From Homarus americanus (Eukaryota > Arthropoda > Malacostraca > Decapoda > Nephropidae): a stretch of DNA of 64,000 bases. Positions within the stretch are counted from its first letter, which is position 1, and every line of letters begins with the position of its first letter. The translations under genes and the position numbers were made by a program. Positions 1 through 13,215 of the stretch are shown here, one piece after another. Under the pieces are notes generated by a model that saw only the letters and a program-made list of their open reading frames with translations, was not told where the DNA came from and did not search any database. Location: contig NW_024729424.1 in NCBI RefSeq assembly GCF_018991925.1, forward strand, positions 1 through 64,000. Reading direction: 5' to 3'.

Positions 1-220
1 CAATAACTAAAGGTGGTAGTCACTAACTACAGGAGTTAGGCAATAACTACAGGGGGTAGACACTAACTACAGGGGGTAGGCAATAACGACAGGGGGAAGA
101 CTTTAACTCCAGAGGGCAGGCAATAACAACAGGGGGTCGACACTAACTACATGTGGTAGCCACTAACTGCAGGTGGTAGACACTAACAACAGGTGGTAGA
201 CACTAACTACAGGTGGTAGC
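1..220. repeat. 20-bp satellite array, segment 1
   Basis: Tandem copies of a 20-bp monomer, consensus about CACTAACNRCAGGTGGTAGM, with TAA and TAG stops that close all frames. The first ~130 bases (with GGAGTTAGGC and GGGGGTAGAC variants) reappear nearly unchanged from about 26926, so this edge belongs to a duplicated block. The array continues past the left end of the window. Confidence 0.95.
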
Positions 221-644
221 TGTGGTGGATGTAATCCTAGACAAGGTTCTTGAAACTCCAGGGCACGAGCAGTAGATATATTCAACAAGTGGTACAAGAC
301 TTGGCGTGATAGCCAACCGGTACAGGAACAGGAGCCAGCACAAGGAACTCCTCGTCGTAGGCAGGCCGAAGCCGATCTGAGGGAAATTAGCTAGCTAGGC
401 AAGGAGAGTTGCTAGACATTCCTAGGACAATAAATGGGGTCTTCTAATTACTCGACTAGCGCGGTACAGACCTAGTACATCGGGACATAGTAAATGAACA
501 TAGGCATTAGACATAAGCATAGACATCAGACATGCTATAATAATATGTAGTAATACGGACATGTGAATAAATGGTACAATGAATGGTAACAAGAGTCCTG
601 GCGTCAGGCGTGTTCACATATCTTGGTATGTACATATCTATACA
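221..644. mobile_element. Solo LTR of an LTR retrotransposon
   Basis: A 424-bp non-satellite insert starts TGTGGTGG and ends CTATACA, giving the TG...CA ends of a long terminal repeat. It is flanked by a perfect 5-bp direct repeat GTAGC (216-220 and 645-649), the duplication length usual for Ty3/gypsy integrase. There is no internal coding region, so it is best read as a solo LTR left by recombination between two LTRs. It shares GCTAGCTAGGC-like sequence with the 329-bp LTRs of the gypsy element at 30605-42173, which hints at a related family in the same (minus) orientation, but length and ends differ. The 5-bp duplication also exists in the satellite monomer, so ends plus duplication together carry the call. 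Confidence 0.8.
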
Positions 645-3600
645 GTAGCCACTAACTGCAGGTGGTAGGCACTAACAACAGGTTATAGACAATAACAACA
701 GGTGGTAGGAATTAACAACAGGTTGTAGACACTAACTACAGGTGGTAGCCACTAACTGCAGGTGGTAGACACTAACAACAGGGGGAAGACACTAACTACA
801 GGTGGTAGCTACTAAATGCAAGTGGTAGGCACTAACAACAGGTGGTGCACACTAACAACAGGTTATAGACAATAACAACAGGTGGTAGGAATTAACAACA
901 GGTTGTAGACGCTAACTACAGGTGGTAGCCACTAACTGCAGGTGGTAGACACTAACAACAGGTGGTAGACACTAACTACAGGTGGGAGCCACTAACTGCA
1001 GGTGGTAGGCACTAACAACAGGTTATAGACAATAACAACAGGAGGTAGGAATTAACAACAGGTTGTAGACACTAACTACAGGTGGTAGCCACTAACTGCA
1101 GGTGGTAGACACTAACAACAGGTGGTAAACACTAACTGCAGGTGGTAGACACTAACTGCAGGTGGTAAACACTAACAACAGGTGGTAGACACTAACTGCA
1201 GGTGGTAGACACTAACTGCAGATTAGAGGTAGGCTAACAGGTTTTGGACACTGCTGTAGATTGGTGAGAGAAAGAAACAAAGGTTTTAGACACTAACAAC
1301 AGGTGGTAGACACTAACTACAGGTGGTAGACACTAACAACAGGTGGTAGACACTAACTGCAGGTGGTAGACACTAAGTGCAGGTGGTAAACACTAACAAC
1401 AGGTGGTTGACACTAACTACAGGTGGTAGACACTAACTGCAGGTGGTAGGTACTAACAACAGGTCTTAGACACTAACTGCAGGTGGTAGGCACTAACAAC
1501 AGGTTTTAGACACTAACAACAGGTGGTAGACACTAACTGCAGTTGGTAGACACTAACTGCAGGTGGTAAACACTAACAACAGGTGGTAGATACTAACTAC
1601 AGGTGGTAGACACTAACTACAGGTGGTAGACACTAACTGCAGGTGGTAGGCACTAACAGCAGGTTTTAGACACTAACTGCAGGTGGTAGGCACTAACAAC
1701 AGGTTTTAGACACTAACAACAGGTAATAGACACTAACTGCAGGTGGTAGACACTAACTGCAGGTGGTAAACTCTAACAACAGGTTTTAGACACTAACTCC
1801 AGGTAGTAGGCACTAACAACAGGTTTTGGACACTAACTGCAGGTGGTAGGCACTAACAACAGGTTTTGAACCTGCTTTCATGGGCCACTAACTGCAGGTG
1901 GTAGACACTAACTGCAGGTGGTAAACACTAACAACAGGTGGTAAACACTAACTACAGGTGGTAGACACTAACAACAGGTGGTAGACTCTAACTGCCGGTG
2001 GTTACCACTAACTGCAGGTTTTAGACACTAACAACAGGTGGTAAACACTGTAAACAGGTGGTAGACACAAACTACAAGTGGTAATCACTAACTGCAGGTG
2101 GTAGACACAAACGACAGGGGGTAGACACTAACTACAGGAGGTAGCCACTAACTGCAGGTGGTAGACACTAACAACAGATGGTAAACACTAACAACAGGTG
2201 GTAGTCACTAACTGCAGGTGGTAGACACTAACAACAGGGGGTAGGCACTAACAACAGGTTGTAGATACTAACTACAAGTGGTAGCCACTAACGGCAGGTG
2301 GTAGACACTAACAACAGGTGGGAAACACTAACTACAGGTGGTAGCCACTAACTGCAGGTGGTAGACACTAACAACAGGTGGTAGACACTAACTACAGGTG
2401 GTAGCCACTAACTGAAGGTGGTAGGCTCTAACAACAGGTTGTAAACACTAACAACAGGTGGTAGACACTAACTACAGGAATTAGGCAATAACTACAGGTG
2501 GTAAACACTAACTAAAAGGTGGTAGCCACCAACTGCAGGTGGCAGGCACTAACAACAGGTGGTAGACACTAACTACAGGTAGTAGCCACTAACTGCAGGG
2601 GGTAGACACTAACTACACGGGGTAGACAATAACTAAAGGTAGTAGACACTAACTACAGGTGGCAAACACTAACTGCAGGTGGTAGACACTAACAACAGGT
2701 GGTAGACACTAACAACAGGTGGTAAACACTAACTACAGGAATTAGGCAATAACTACAGGTGGTAAACACTAACTACAGGTGGTAGAGACTAACTGCAGCT
2801 AGTAAACACTAACAACAGGTTTTAGACACTAACAACAGGTGGTAGCCACTAACTGCAGGTAGTAGGCCCTAACAACAGGTTGTAAACACCAACAACAAGT
2901 GGTAGACACTAACTACAGGAATTAGGCAATATCTACAGGTGGTAAACACTAACTACAGGTGGTAGCCACTAACTGCAGGTGTTAGACACTAACAACAGGT
3001 GGTAGACACTAATTACAGGTGGTAGCCACTAACTGCAGGTGGTAGACACTAACAACAGATGGTAAACACTAACTACAGGTGGTAGCCACTAACTGCAGGT
3101 GGTAGACACTAACAACAGGTGGTAGACACTAACTACAGGTGGTAGCCACTAACTGCAGGTGGTGAACCCCGCACTATGGTGGTAGACACTAACTACAGGT
3201 GGTAAGCACTAACTGCAGGTAGTAGACACTAACAACATGTGGTAAACACTAACAACAGGTGGTAGACACAAACTACAAGTGGTAACCACTAACTGTAGGT
3301 TGTAGACACAAACGACAGGGGGTAGACTTTAACTACAGAGGCCAGACAATAACAACAGGGGGTCGACACTAACTACAGGTGGTAGCCACTAACTGCATGT
3401 GGAAGACACTAACAACAGGTGGTAGACACTAACTACAGGTGGTAGCCACTAACTGCAGGTGGTAGACACTAACAACAGGTGGTAAGCACTAACTACAGGT
3501 GGTGAACCACTAACTGAATTGGTAGCCATAACTTCAGATTGGTGAACACAAAAACGGGTGAGTGAAACACCTAACATCCAGGTGGTAAACCTTACTAACT

Positions 3601-6600
3601 ACCGTGGTATACACTAACTGCAGATTAGTCTGAGCCTACAAACGACAGAGACACTAATTACAGAGGGCAAGCAATAACAACAGGGGGTAGACACTAACTA
3701 CAGGGGGTAGACACTAAATACAGGTGGTAGCCACTAACTGCAGGTTTTAGACACTAACAACAGGTGGTAGACACTAACTACAGGTAGTAGCCACTAACTG
3801 CTGGTGGTAGGCTCTAACAACAGGTTGTAAACACTAACAACAAGTGGTAGACACTAACTACAAGAAGGGCAAATAACTACAGATGGTAGACACTAACTAC
3901 AGGTGGTAGACAATAACTAAAGGAGGTAGCCACTAACTGCAGGTGGTAGGCACTAACAACAGGGGGTAGACACTAACTGCAGGTGGTAGACACTAACAAC
4001 AGGTGGTAGACACTAACTACAGGTAGCTGGCACTAACACCAGGTAGTAGACACTAACTATAGGTGGTAGCCACTAACTGCAGGTGGTAGACACTAACAAC
4101 AGGGGGTAGACACTAACTCCACGGGGTAGACAATAACTAAAGGTGGTAGATACTAACTACAGGTGGTAGCCACTAACTGCAGGTGGTAGACACTAACAAC
4201 AGGGGGTAGACACTAACTCCACGGGGTAGACAATAACTAAAGGTGGTAGACACTAACTACAGGTGGTAGCCACTAACTACAGGTGGTAGACACTAACTGC
4301 AGGTGGCACGCATTAACAACAGGTGGTAAACACTAACTATAGGTGGTAGCCACTAACTGCAGGGAGTAGACACTAACTACACGGGTTAGACAATAACTAA
4401 AGGTGGTAGGCAATAACGACAAGGGGAAGACCTTAACTACAGAGGGCAGGCAATAACAACAGGGGGTCGACACTAACTACATGTGGTAGCCACTAACTGC
4501 AGGTGGTAGACACTAGCAACAGGTGGTAGACACTAACTACAGGTGGTAGCCACTAACTGCAGGTGGTAGGCACTAACAACAGGTTGTAGACAATAACAAC
4601 AGGTGGTAGGAATTAACAACAGGTTGTAGACACAAACTACAGGTGGTAGCTACTAAATGCAAGTGGTAGGCACTAACAACAGGTGGTACACAATAACAAC
4701 AGGTTGTAGACACTAACAACATGTGGTAGCCACTAACTGCAGGTGGTAGGCTCTATCAAAAGGATGTAGACACTAACAACAGGGGGTAGACACTAACAAC
4801 AGGGTGTATACACTAACTACAGGTGGTAGACACTAACTGCAGGTGGTAAACACTAACAACAGGTGGTAGACACTAACTACAAGTGGTAGACACTAACTGC
4901 AGGTGGTAGGCACTAACAACAGGTTTTGGACACTTACTGCAGGTGGTTGGCACTAACTGCAGGTGGTAGACACTAACAACAGGTGGTAGACACTAACTGC
5001 AGGTGGTAGACACTAACAACAGGTGGTAAACACTAACTACAGGTGGTAGACACTAAATGCAGGTGGTAAACACTAACAACAGGTGGTAGACACTAACTAC
5101 AGGTGGTAGACACTAACTGAAGGTGGTAGGCACTAACAACAGGTTTTGGACACTAACTGCAGGTGGTTGGCACTAACTGCAGGTGGTAGACACTAACAAC
5201 AGGTGGTAGACACTAACTGCAGGTGGTAGACACTAAGTGCAGGTGGTAAACACTAACAACAGGTGGTTGACACTAACTACAGGTGGTAGCCACTAACTGC
5301 AGGTGGTAGACACTAACAACAGGTGGTAGGCACTAACAACAGGTTGTAGATACTAATTACAAGTGGTAGCCACTAACGGCAGGTGGTAGACACTAACAAA
5401 AGGTAGTAGACACTAACTACAGGTGGTAGCCACTAACTGCAGGTGGTAGACACTAACAACAGGTGGTAAACACTAACTACAAGTGGTAACCACTAACTAC
5501 AGGTGGTAGACACAAACGACAGGGGGTAGACACTAACTACAGGTGGTAGCCACTAACTGCAGGTGATAGACACTAACAACAGGTTGTAAACACTTACTAC
5601 AGGTGGTAGCCACTAACTGCAGGTGGTAGACACTAACAACAGGTGGTATGCACTAACAACAGGTTGTAGATACTAACTTCAACTGGTAGCCACTAACTGC
5701 AGGTGGTAGACACTAACAACAGGTGGTAGACACTAACTAAAGGTGGTAGCCACTAAGTGCAGGTGGTAGACACTAACAACAGGTGGTAAACACTAACTAC
5801 AAGTGGTAACCACTAACTACAGTTGGTAGACACAAACGACAGGGGGTAGACACTAACTACTGAGGGCAGGCAATAACAACGGGGGTAGACACTAACTACA
5901 GTGGGTACACACTAACTACAGGTGGTAGCCACTAACTGCAGGTGGTAGACACTAACAACAGGTGGTAGACACTAACTACAGGTGGCAGCCACTAACTGCA
6001 GGTGGTAGACACTAACAACAGATTGAGTAAACCTTACTAACAACCAGATTAGTGAACCTCTTCTAGGTGGTAATAACCATTTTCAAACTGCAGGGGGAGT
6101 GAACCCACAAACAACAGAAATTGAACCTATGAGCCAATAACAACAGGGGGTACACAGTAACTACAGGGGGTAGACACTAACTACAGGTGGTAGCCACTAA
6201 CTGCTGGTGGTGGATACTAACAACAGGTGGTAGGCACTAACTATAGGTGGTAGCCACTAACTGCAGGTGGTAGGCTCTAACAACAGGTTGTAAACACTAA
6301 CAACAAGTGGTAGACACTAACTACAGGAATTAGGCAATAACTACAGGTGGTAGACACAAACGACAGGGAGTAGACACTAACAACAGGGGGTAGACACTAC
6401 CTGCAGGTGGCAGACACTAACAACAGGGGGTAGACACTAACAACAGGTGGTAGACACTAACAACAGGGGGTAGACACTAACTACAGGTGGTAGCCACTAA
6501 ATGCAAGTGGTAGGCACTAACAACAGGTGGTAGACACTAACAACAGGTTGTAGAAACTAACTACAAGTGGTAGACACTAACAACAGGTGGTAGACACTAA

Positions 6601-9600
6601 CTACAGGTGGTTACCACTAACTGCAGGTGTTAGACACTAACAACAGGTGGTAGATACTAACTACAGGTGGTAGCCACTAACTGCAGGTGGTAGAAACTAA
6701 CAACATGTGGTAGCCACTAACTGTAGGTGGTAGACACTAACAACAGGTGATAAACACTAACTACAGGTGGTAGGCACTAACAACAGGTTGTAGACACTAA
6801 CTACAGGTTGTAGGCACTAACAACAGGTTTTAGACACTAACAACAGGTGGTATACTCTAACTACAGGTGGTTGCCACTAACTGCAGGTGGTAGACACTAA
6901 CAACAGGTAGTAAACACTATAAACAGGTGGTAGACACTAACTACAAGTGGTAACCAATAACTGCAGATGGTAGTAACTAACTGCAGGCGGCAGGCACTAA
7001 CAACAGGTGGTAGACACTAACTACAGGTGGTAAACACTAACTACAGGTGGTAGCCACTAACTGCAGGTGGTAGACACTAACAACAGGTGGTTGACACTAA
7101 CGCGCGCGCTGCAGGTTGCAGGCACCTAACAGCAGGTTTAGACACTAACAACAGGTGGTGCTCACTCCTAACTACGGGTGGTTGCCTAAACTGCAGGTGG
7201 TGAACACCCCTGTAACAGATTAGTAAACTACTATAAACGGAATTGGTAGACACTAACTACAAGTGGTAACCACTAACTGGAGGTGGTAGACACAAACGAC
7301 AGGGGGTTGACACTAACTACAGGTGGTAGCCACTAACTGCAGGTGGTAGACATTAACAACAGATGGTAAACACTAACTACAGGTGGTAGCCACTAACTGC
7401 AGGTGGTAAACGCTAACAACAGGTTCTAGACACAAACAACAGGTAGTAGACACTAACTACAAGTGGTAACCACTAACTGCAGATGGTAGACACTAACTGC
7501 AGGTGGCAGGCTCTAACAACAGGTGGTAGACACTAACTACAGGTGGTAGCCACTAAATGCAGGTGGTAGGTACTAACAACAGGTTGTAGACACTAACAAC
7601 AGGTGGTAGACACTAACTGCAGGTTGTAGGCACTAACAACAGGTTTTAGACACTAACAACAGGTGGTATACTCTAACTACAGGTGGTTGCCACTAACTGC
7701 AGGTGGTAGACACTAACAACAGGTGGTAAACAGTATAAACAGGTGGTAGACACTAACTACAAGTGGTAACCACTAACTGCAGGTGGTAGACACAAACGAC
7801 AGGTGGTAGACACTAACTACAGGTGGTAGCCACTAACTGCAGGTGGTAGACACTAACAACAGGTTGTAAACACTAACTACAGGTGGTAGCCACTAACTGC
7901 AGGTGGTAGACACTAACAACAGGTGGTAGGCACTAACAACAGGTTGTAGATACTAACTACAAGTGGTAACCACTAACTGCAGGTGGTAGACACAAACGAC
8001 AGGGGGTTGACACTAACTACAGAGGGCAGGCAATAACAACAGGGGGTAGACACTAACTACAAGGGGTACACACTAACTACAGGTGGTGGCCACTAACTGC
8101 AGGTGGTAGACACTAAGAATAGTTGGTAGACACTAACTACAGGTGGCAGCCACTAACTGCAGGTGGTAGACACTAACAACAGGTGGTAAACACTAACAAC
8201 AGGTGGTAGACACTAACTACAAGTGGTAACCACTAACTGCAGGTGGTAGACACAAACGACAGGGGGTAGACACTAACTACAGAGGGCAGGCAATAACAAC
8301 AGGGGGTACACAGTAACTACAGGGGGTAGACACTAACTACAGGTGGTAGCCACTAACTGCTGGTGGTGGATACTAACAATAGGTGGTAGGCACGAACTAT
8401 AGGTGGTAGCCACTAACTGCAGGTGGTAGGCTCTAACAACAGGTTGTAAACATTAACAACAAGTGGTAGACACTAACTACAGGAATTAGGCAATAACTAC
8501 AGGTGGTAGCCACAAACGACAGGGAGTAGACACTAACAACAGGGGGTAGACACTACCTGTAGGTGGCAGACACTAACAACAGGGGGTAGACACTAACAAC
8601 AGGTGGTAGCCACTAACTGCAGGTGGTAGACACTAACAACATCGGGTAGACACTAACTACAGGTGGTAGCCACTAAATTCAAGTGGTAGGCACTAACAAC
8701 AGGTGGTAGACACTAACAACAGGTTGTAGAAACTAACTACAAGTGGTAGACACTAACAACAGGTGGTAGCCACTAACTGCAGGTGGTAGGCCTTATCAAG
8801 AGGTTGTAGACACTAACAACAGGGAGGTAGACACTAACTACAGGGGGTAGACACTAACTACAGGTGGTTACCACTAACTGCAGGTGTTAGACACTAAAAA
8901 CAGGTGGTAGATACTAACTACAGATGGTAGCCACTAACTGCAGGTGGTAGACACTAACAACATGTGGTAGCCACTAACTGTAGGTGGTAGACACTAACAA
9001 CAGGTGGTAAACACTAACTACAGGTGGTAGGCACTAACAACAGGTTGGCACTAACAACAGGTGCGGGTTAGCTAACTACACACTAACAACAGGTGGTATA
9101 CTCTAACTACAGGTGGTTGCCACTAACTGCAGGTGGTAGACACTAACAACAGGTGGTAAACACTATAAACAGGTGGTAGACACTAACTACAAGTGGTAAC
9201 CACTAACTGCAGGTGGTAGACACAAACGACAGGGGGTAGACACTAACTACAGGTGGTAGCCACTAACTGCAGGTGGTAGACACTAACAACAGGTGGTAGG
9301 CACTAACAACAGGTGGTAGACACTAACAACAGGTGGTAGACACTAATTACAGGTGGTAGCCACTAACTCCAGGTGGTGTACACTAACAACAGGTGGTAAA
9401 CACTAAATACAGGTGGTAGACACTAACAACAGGTAGTAGACACTAATAACAGGTGGTAACCACTAACTGCTGGTGGTAGGCACTAACAACAGGTTCTAGA
9501 CACTAACAACAGGTAGTAGACACTAACTACAAGTGGTAACCACTAACTGCAGATGGTAGACACTAACTGCAGGTGGCAGGCTCTAACAAAAGGTGGTAGA

Positions 9601-12600
9601 TACTAACTACAGGTGGTAGCCACTAACTACAGGAATTAGGCAATAACTACAGGTGGTAGACACAAACGACAGGGAGTAGACACTAACAACAGGGGGTAGA
9701 CACTACCTGCAGGTGGCAGACACTAACAACAGGTGGTACATACTAACAACAGGTGGGAGACACTAACTACAGGTGGTAGCCACTAACTGCAGGTGGTAGA
9801 CACTAACAACAGGTGGTTACCACTAACTGCCGGTGTTAGACACTAACAACAGGTGGTAGATACTAACTACAGGTGGTAGCCACTAACTGCAGGTGGTAGA
9901 CACTAACAACATGAGGTAGCCACTAACTGTAGGTGGTAGACACTAGCAACAGGTGGTAAACACTAACTACAGGTGGTAGGCCCTAACAACAGGTTGTAGA
10001 CACTAACTACAGGTGGTAGCCACTAACTGCAGGTGGCAGGCACTAACAACAGGTGGTAGACACTAACTACATGTGGTAGCCACTAACTGCAGGTGGTACA
10101 CACAAACAATAGGTGGTAAACACTACCCTACAGGTGGTAGGCCCTAACAACAGGTTGTAGACACTAACAACAGGTGGTAGACACTAACTGTAGGTTGTAG
10201 GCACTAACAACAGGTTTTAGACACTAACAACCGGTGGTAGACACTAACAACATGTGGTAGAAAATAACTGCAGGTGGTAGACACTAACTGCAGGTGGTAA
10301 ACACTAACAACAGGTTTTAGACACTAACAACAGGTTGTAGCCACTAACTGCAGGTGGTAGGCTCTAACAACAGGCTGTAAACACTAACAACAAGTGGTAG
10401 ACACTAACTACAGGAATTAGGCAGTAACTACAGGTGGTAAACACTAACTACAGGTGGTAGCCACTAACTGCAGGTGGTAGACACGAACAACAGGTCGTAG
10501 ACACTAACTACAGGTGGTAGCCACCAACTGCAGGTGGTAGACACTAACAACAGGTGGTAGACACTAACAACAGGTGGTAGACACTACAGGTGGTAGCCAC
10601 TAACTGCAGGTGGTAGACACTAACAACAGGTGGTAGATACTAACTACAGGTGGTAGCCACTAACTGCAGGTGGTAGACACTAACAACAGGTGGTAGACAC
10701 TAACAACAGGTGGAAAAACACTAACAACACGTTTTAGACACTAACAACAGGTTGTAGCCACTAACTGCAGGTGGTAGGCTCTAACAACAGGTTGTAAACA
10801 CTAACAACAAGTGGTAGACACTAACTACAGGAATTAGGCAATAACTACAGGTGGTAGACACAAATGACAGGGGGTAGACAATAACAACAGGGGGTAGACA
10901 CTACCTGCAGGTGGTAGACACTAACAACAGGTGGTAGACACTAACAACAGGTGGTAGACACTAACTACAGGTGGTAGCCACTAACTGCAGAAGGTAGCCA
11001 CTAACTGCAGGTGGTAGACACTAACTACAGGTGGTAGCCACTAACTGCAGGTGGTAGGCACTAACAAAAGGTTGTAGACTCTAGCAACAGGTGGTAGAGA
11101 ATAACTACAGGTGGTAGCAAATAACTGCAGTTGGTAGACACTAACAACAAGTGGTAGACACTAACTACAGGAATTAGGCAATAACTACAGGTGGTAAACA
11201 ATAATTTACAGGTGGTAGCCACTAACTGCAGGTGGTAGACACTAACAACAGGTGGTAGACACTAACTACAGGTGGTAGCCACCAACTGCAGGTGGTAGAC
11301 ACTAACAACAGGTGGTAAACACTAACTGCAGGTGGTAGACACTAACAATAGGCGGTAAACACTAACAACAGGTGGTAGACACTAACTACAAGTGGTTAAC
11401 ACTAACTGCAGATTGTAGACACAAACGACAGGGGGTAGACTTTAACTACAGAGGGCAGGCAATAACAACAGGGGGTCGACACTATCTAGAGGTGATAGCC
11501 ATTAACTGCATGTGGTAGACACTAACAACAGGTGGTAGACACTAACTACAGGTGGTAGCCACTAACTGCAGGTGGTAGACACTAACAACAGGTGGTAAAC
11601 ACTAACTACAGGTGGTAGCCACTAACTACAGGTGGTAGCCACTAACTGCAGGTGGTAGACACTAACTGCAGGTGGTAAACACTAACAACAGGTTTTAAAC
11701 ACTAACAACAGATGGTAGCCACTAACTGCAGGTGGTAGGCTCTAACAACAGGTTGTAAACACTAACTACAGGAATTAGGCAATAACTACAGGTGGTAGAC
11801 ACTAACTACAGGTGGTAGCCACAAACTGCAGGTGGTAGAAACTAACAACAGGTGGTAAACACTAACTACAGGTGGTAGTCACTAACTGCAGGTGGTAGAC
11901 ACTAAGAACAGGTGGTAGACACTAACTACAGGTGGTAGCCACTAACTGCAGGTGGTAGACATTAACAACAGATGGTAAACACTAACTGCAGGTGGTAGAC
12001 ACTAACAACAGGTGGTAGGCACTAACAACAGGTTGTAGATACTAACTACAAGTGGTAGCCACTAACTGCAGGTGGTAGATATTAACAACAGGTGGTAGAC
12101 ACTATCTACAGGTGGTAGCCACTAATAACAGGTGGTAGACACTAACTACAGGTGGTAGCCACTAACTGCTGGTGGTAGGCACTAACAACAGGTTCTAGAC
12201 ACTAACAACAGGTAGTAGACACTAACTACAAGTGGTAACCACTAACTGCAGATGGTAGACACTAACTGCAGGTGGCAGGCACTAACAACAGGTGGTAGAT
12301 ACTAACTACAGGTGGTAGCCACTAACTGCAGGTGGTAGGTACTAACTACAGGTTGTAGAAACTAACAACAGGTGGTAGACACTAACTGCAGGTTGTAGGC
12401 ACTAACAACACGTTTTAGACACTAACAACAGGTGGTATACTCTAACTACAGGTGGTTGCCACTAACTTCAGGTGGTAGACACTAACATCAGGTGGTAAAC
12501 ACTATACACAGGGGGTAGACACTAACTACAGGTGGTAGCCACTAACTGCAGGTGGTAGACACTAACAACAGGTTGTAAACACTAACTACAGGTGGTCGCC

Positions 12601-12912
12601 ACTAACTGCAGGTGGTAGACACTAACAACAGGTGGTAGGCACTAACAACAGGTTGTAGATACTAACTACAAGTGGTAGCCACTAACTGCAGGTGGTAGAC
12701 ACTAACAACAGATGGTAGACACTAACTGCAGGTGGTAGCCTCTAACTGCAGGTGGTAGACACTGACAACAGGTGGTAGACACTAACAACAGGTGGTAGGC
12801 ACTAACTACAAATGCTAACCACTAACTGCAGGTGGTAGACACAAACGACAGGCGGTAGACACTAACTACAGAGGGCAGGCAATAACAACTGGGGGTAGAC
12901 ACTAACTACAAG
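645..12912. repeat. 20-bp satellite array, segment 2 (main left array)
   Basis: About 12.3 kb of 20-bp monomers. Three types dominate: CACTAACTACAGGTGGTAGC, CACTAACTGCAGGTGGTAGA and CACTAACAACAGGTGGTAGA, often in this order as a 60-bp trimer. A distinct marker block with ACAAACGACAGGGGGTAG, GAGGGCAGGCAATAACAAC and GGAATTAGGCAATAACTAC variants recurs and marks longer repeat units. Short irregular patches occur near 1226-1285, 3500-3660, 6010-6130, 7100-7245 and 9040-9085. No open reading frame and no recognisable RNA gene was seen. Confidence 0.97.
10330..11990. repeat. Satellite segment duplicated at about 20600-22340 (left copy)
   Basis: The same unusual variants occur in the same order in both places. 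Examples are the CAAATGACAG variant (10861 and 21212), AGTGGTTAAC (11391 and 21741) and the GTCGACACTA...GGTGATAGCCATTAAC stretch. The offset is about 10.35 kb with small indels. Copy 1 of the non-LTR element lies between the two blocks and accounts for about 5.8 kb of that distance. Confidence 0.75.
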
Positions 12913-12914
12913 AA

Positions 12915-12926
12915 CGCGCATGCGTG
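12915..12926 (+). promoter_or_regulatory. NRF1-like site at the extreme 5' end of the element
   Basis: CGCGCATGCGTG differs at one base from the palindromic NRF1-type consensus YGCGCAYGCGCR. It starts within three bases of the element's first base and is conserved in copy 2. Non-LTR elements need an internal promoter at the 5' end, so a factor site here is plausible, but binding is inference. Confidence 0.4.
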
Positions 12927-13145
12927 CGTAGTGTCAACAAGGGCTGTAAGAGACTGCTCCTTAAAATTCGTATTTCTGACGAATTCAGAGCGTCTACCAA
13001 TCCCAGCCTGTGCAGACACCTATAGTAAGACCCAGATATCAGCACAGTGGCATATATTTTTTTGTTACTTTTGGACTTTGTCATTTTTTGGGGATAAAAC
13101 ATCTGGTCCTACCACCCGATCCCTCTGAGCAAAGTTTTTCAAGTT

Positions 13146-13157
13146 TGCGCATGCGCA
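13146..13157 (+). promoter_or_regulatory. Perfect NRF1-type palindrome in the 5' leader
   Basis: TGCGCATGCGCA is a perfect match to the NRF1-type palindrome, 70 bases before the ORF1 start. It is also present in copy 2 (TTGCGCATGCGCAA), so it is an element feature and not a local accident. Confidence 0.45.
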
Positions 13158-13168
13158 GTGTGATAGTG

Positions 13169-13176
13169 TGACGTCA
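13169..13176 (+). promoter_or_regulatory. CRE-type palindrome TGACGTCA
   Basis: A perfect cAMP-response-element palindrome lies 12 bases after the NRF1-type site. In copy 2 it reads TAACGTCA, with the half site kept. Together the two sites form a compact candidate internal promoter. Confidence 0.4.
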
Positions 13177-13215
13177 TTACCACTCCACCTGACTGCAGTG
13201 TTGCCAACGTGCCCT

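Noticed and set aside
1..12912. Regular short repeats as a possible CRISPR array
   Set aside because: The 20-bp units are contiguous with no unique spacers, and the window is eukaryotic.
1..12912. Telomeric repeat
   Set aside because: Arthropod telomeres are TTAGG-type; this unit is 20 bp, heterogeneous and interrupted by gypsy and non-LTR insertions.
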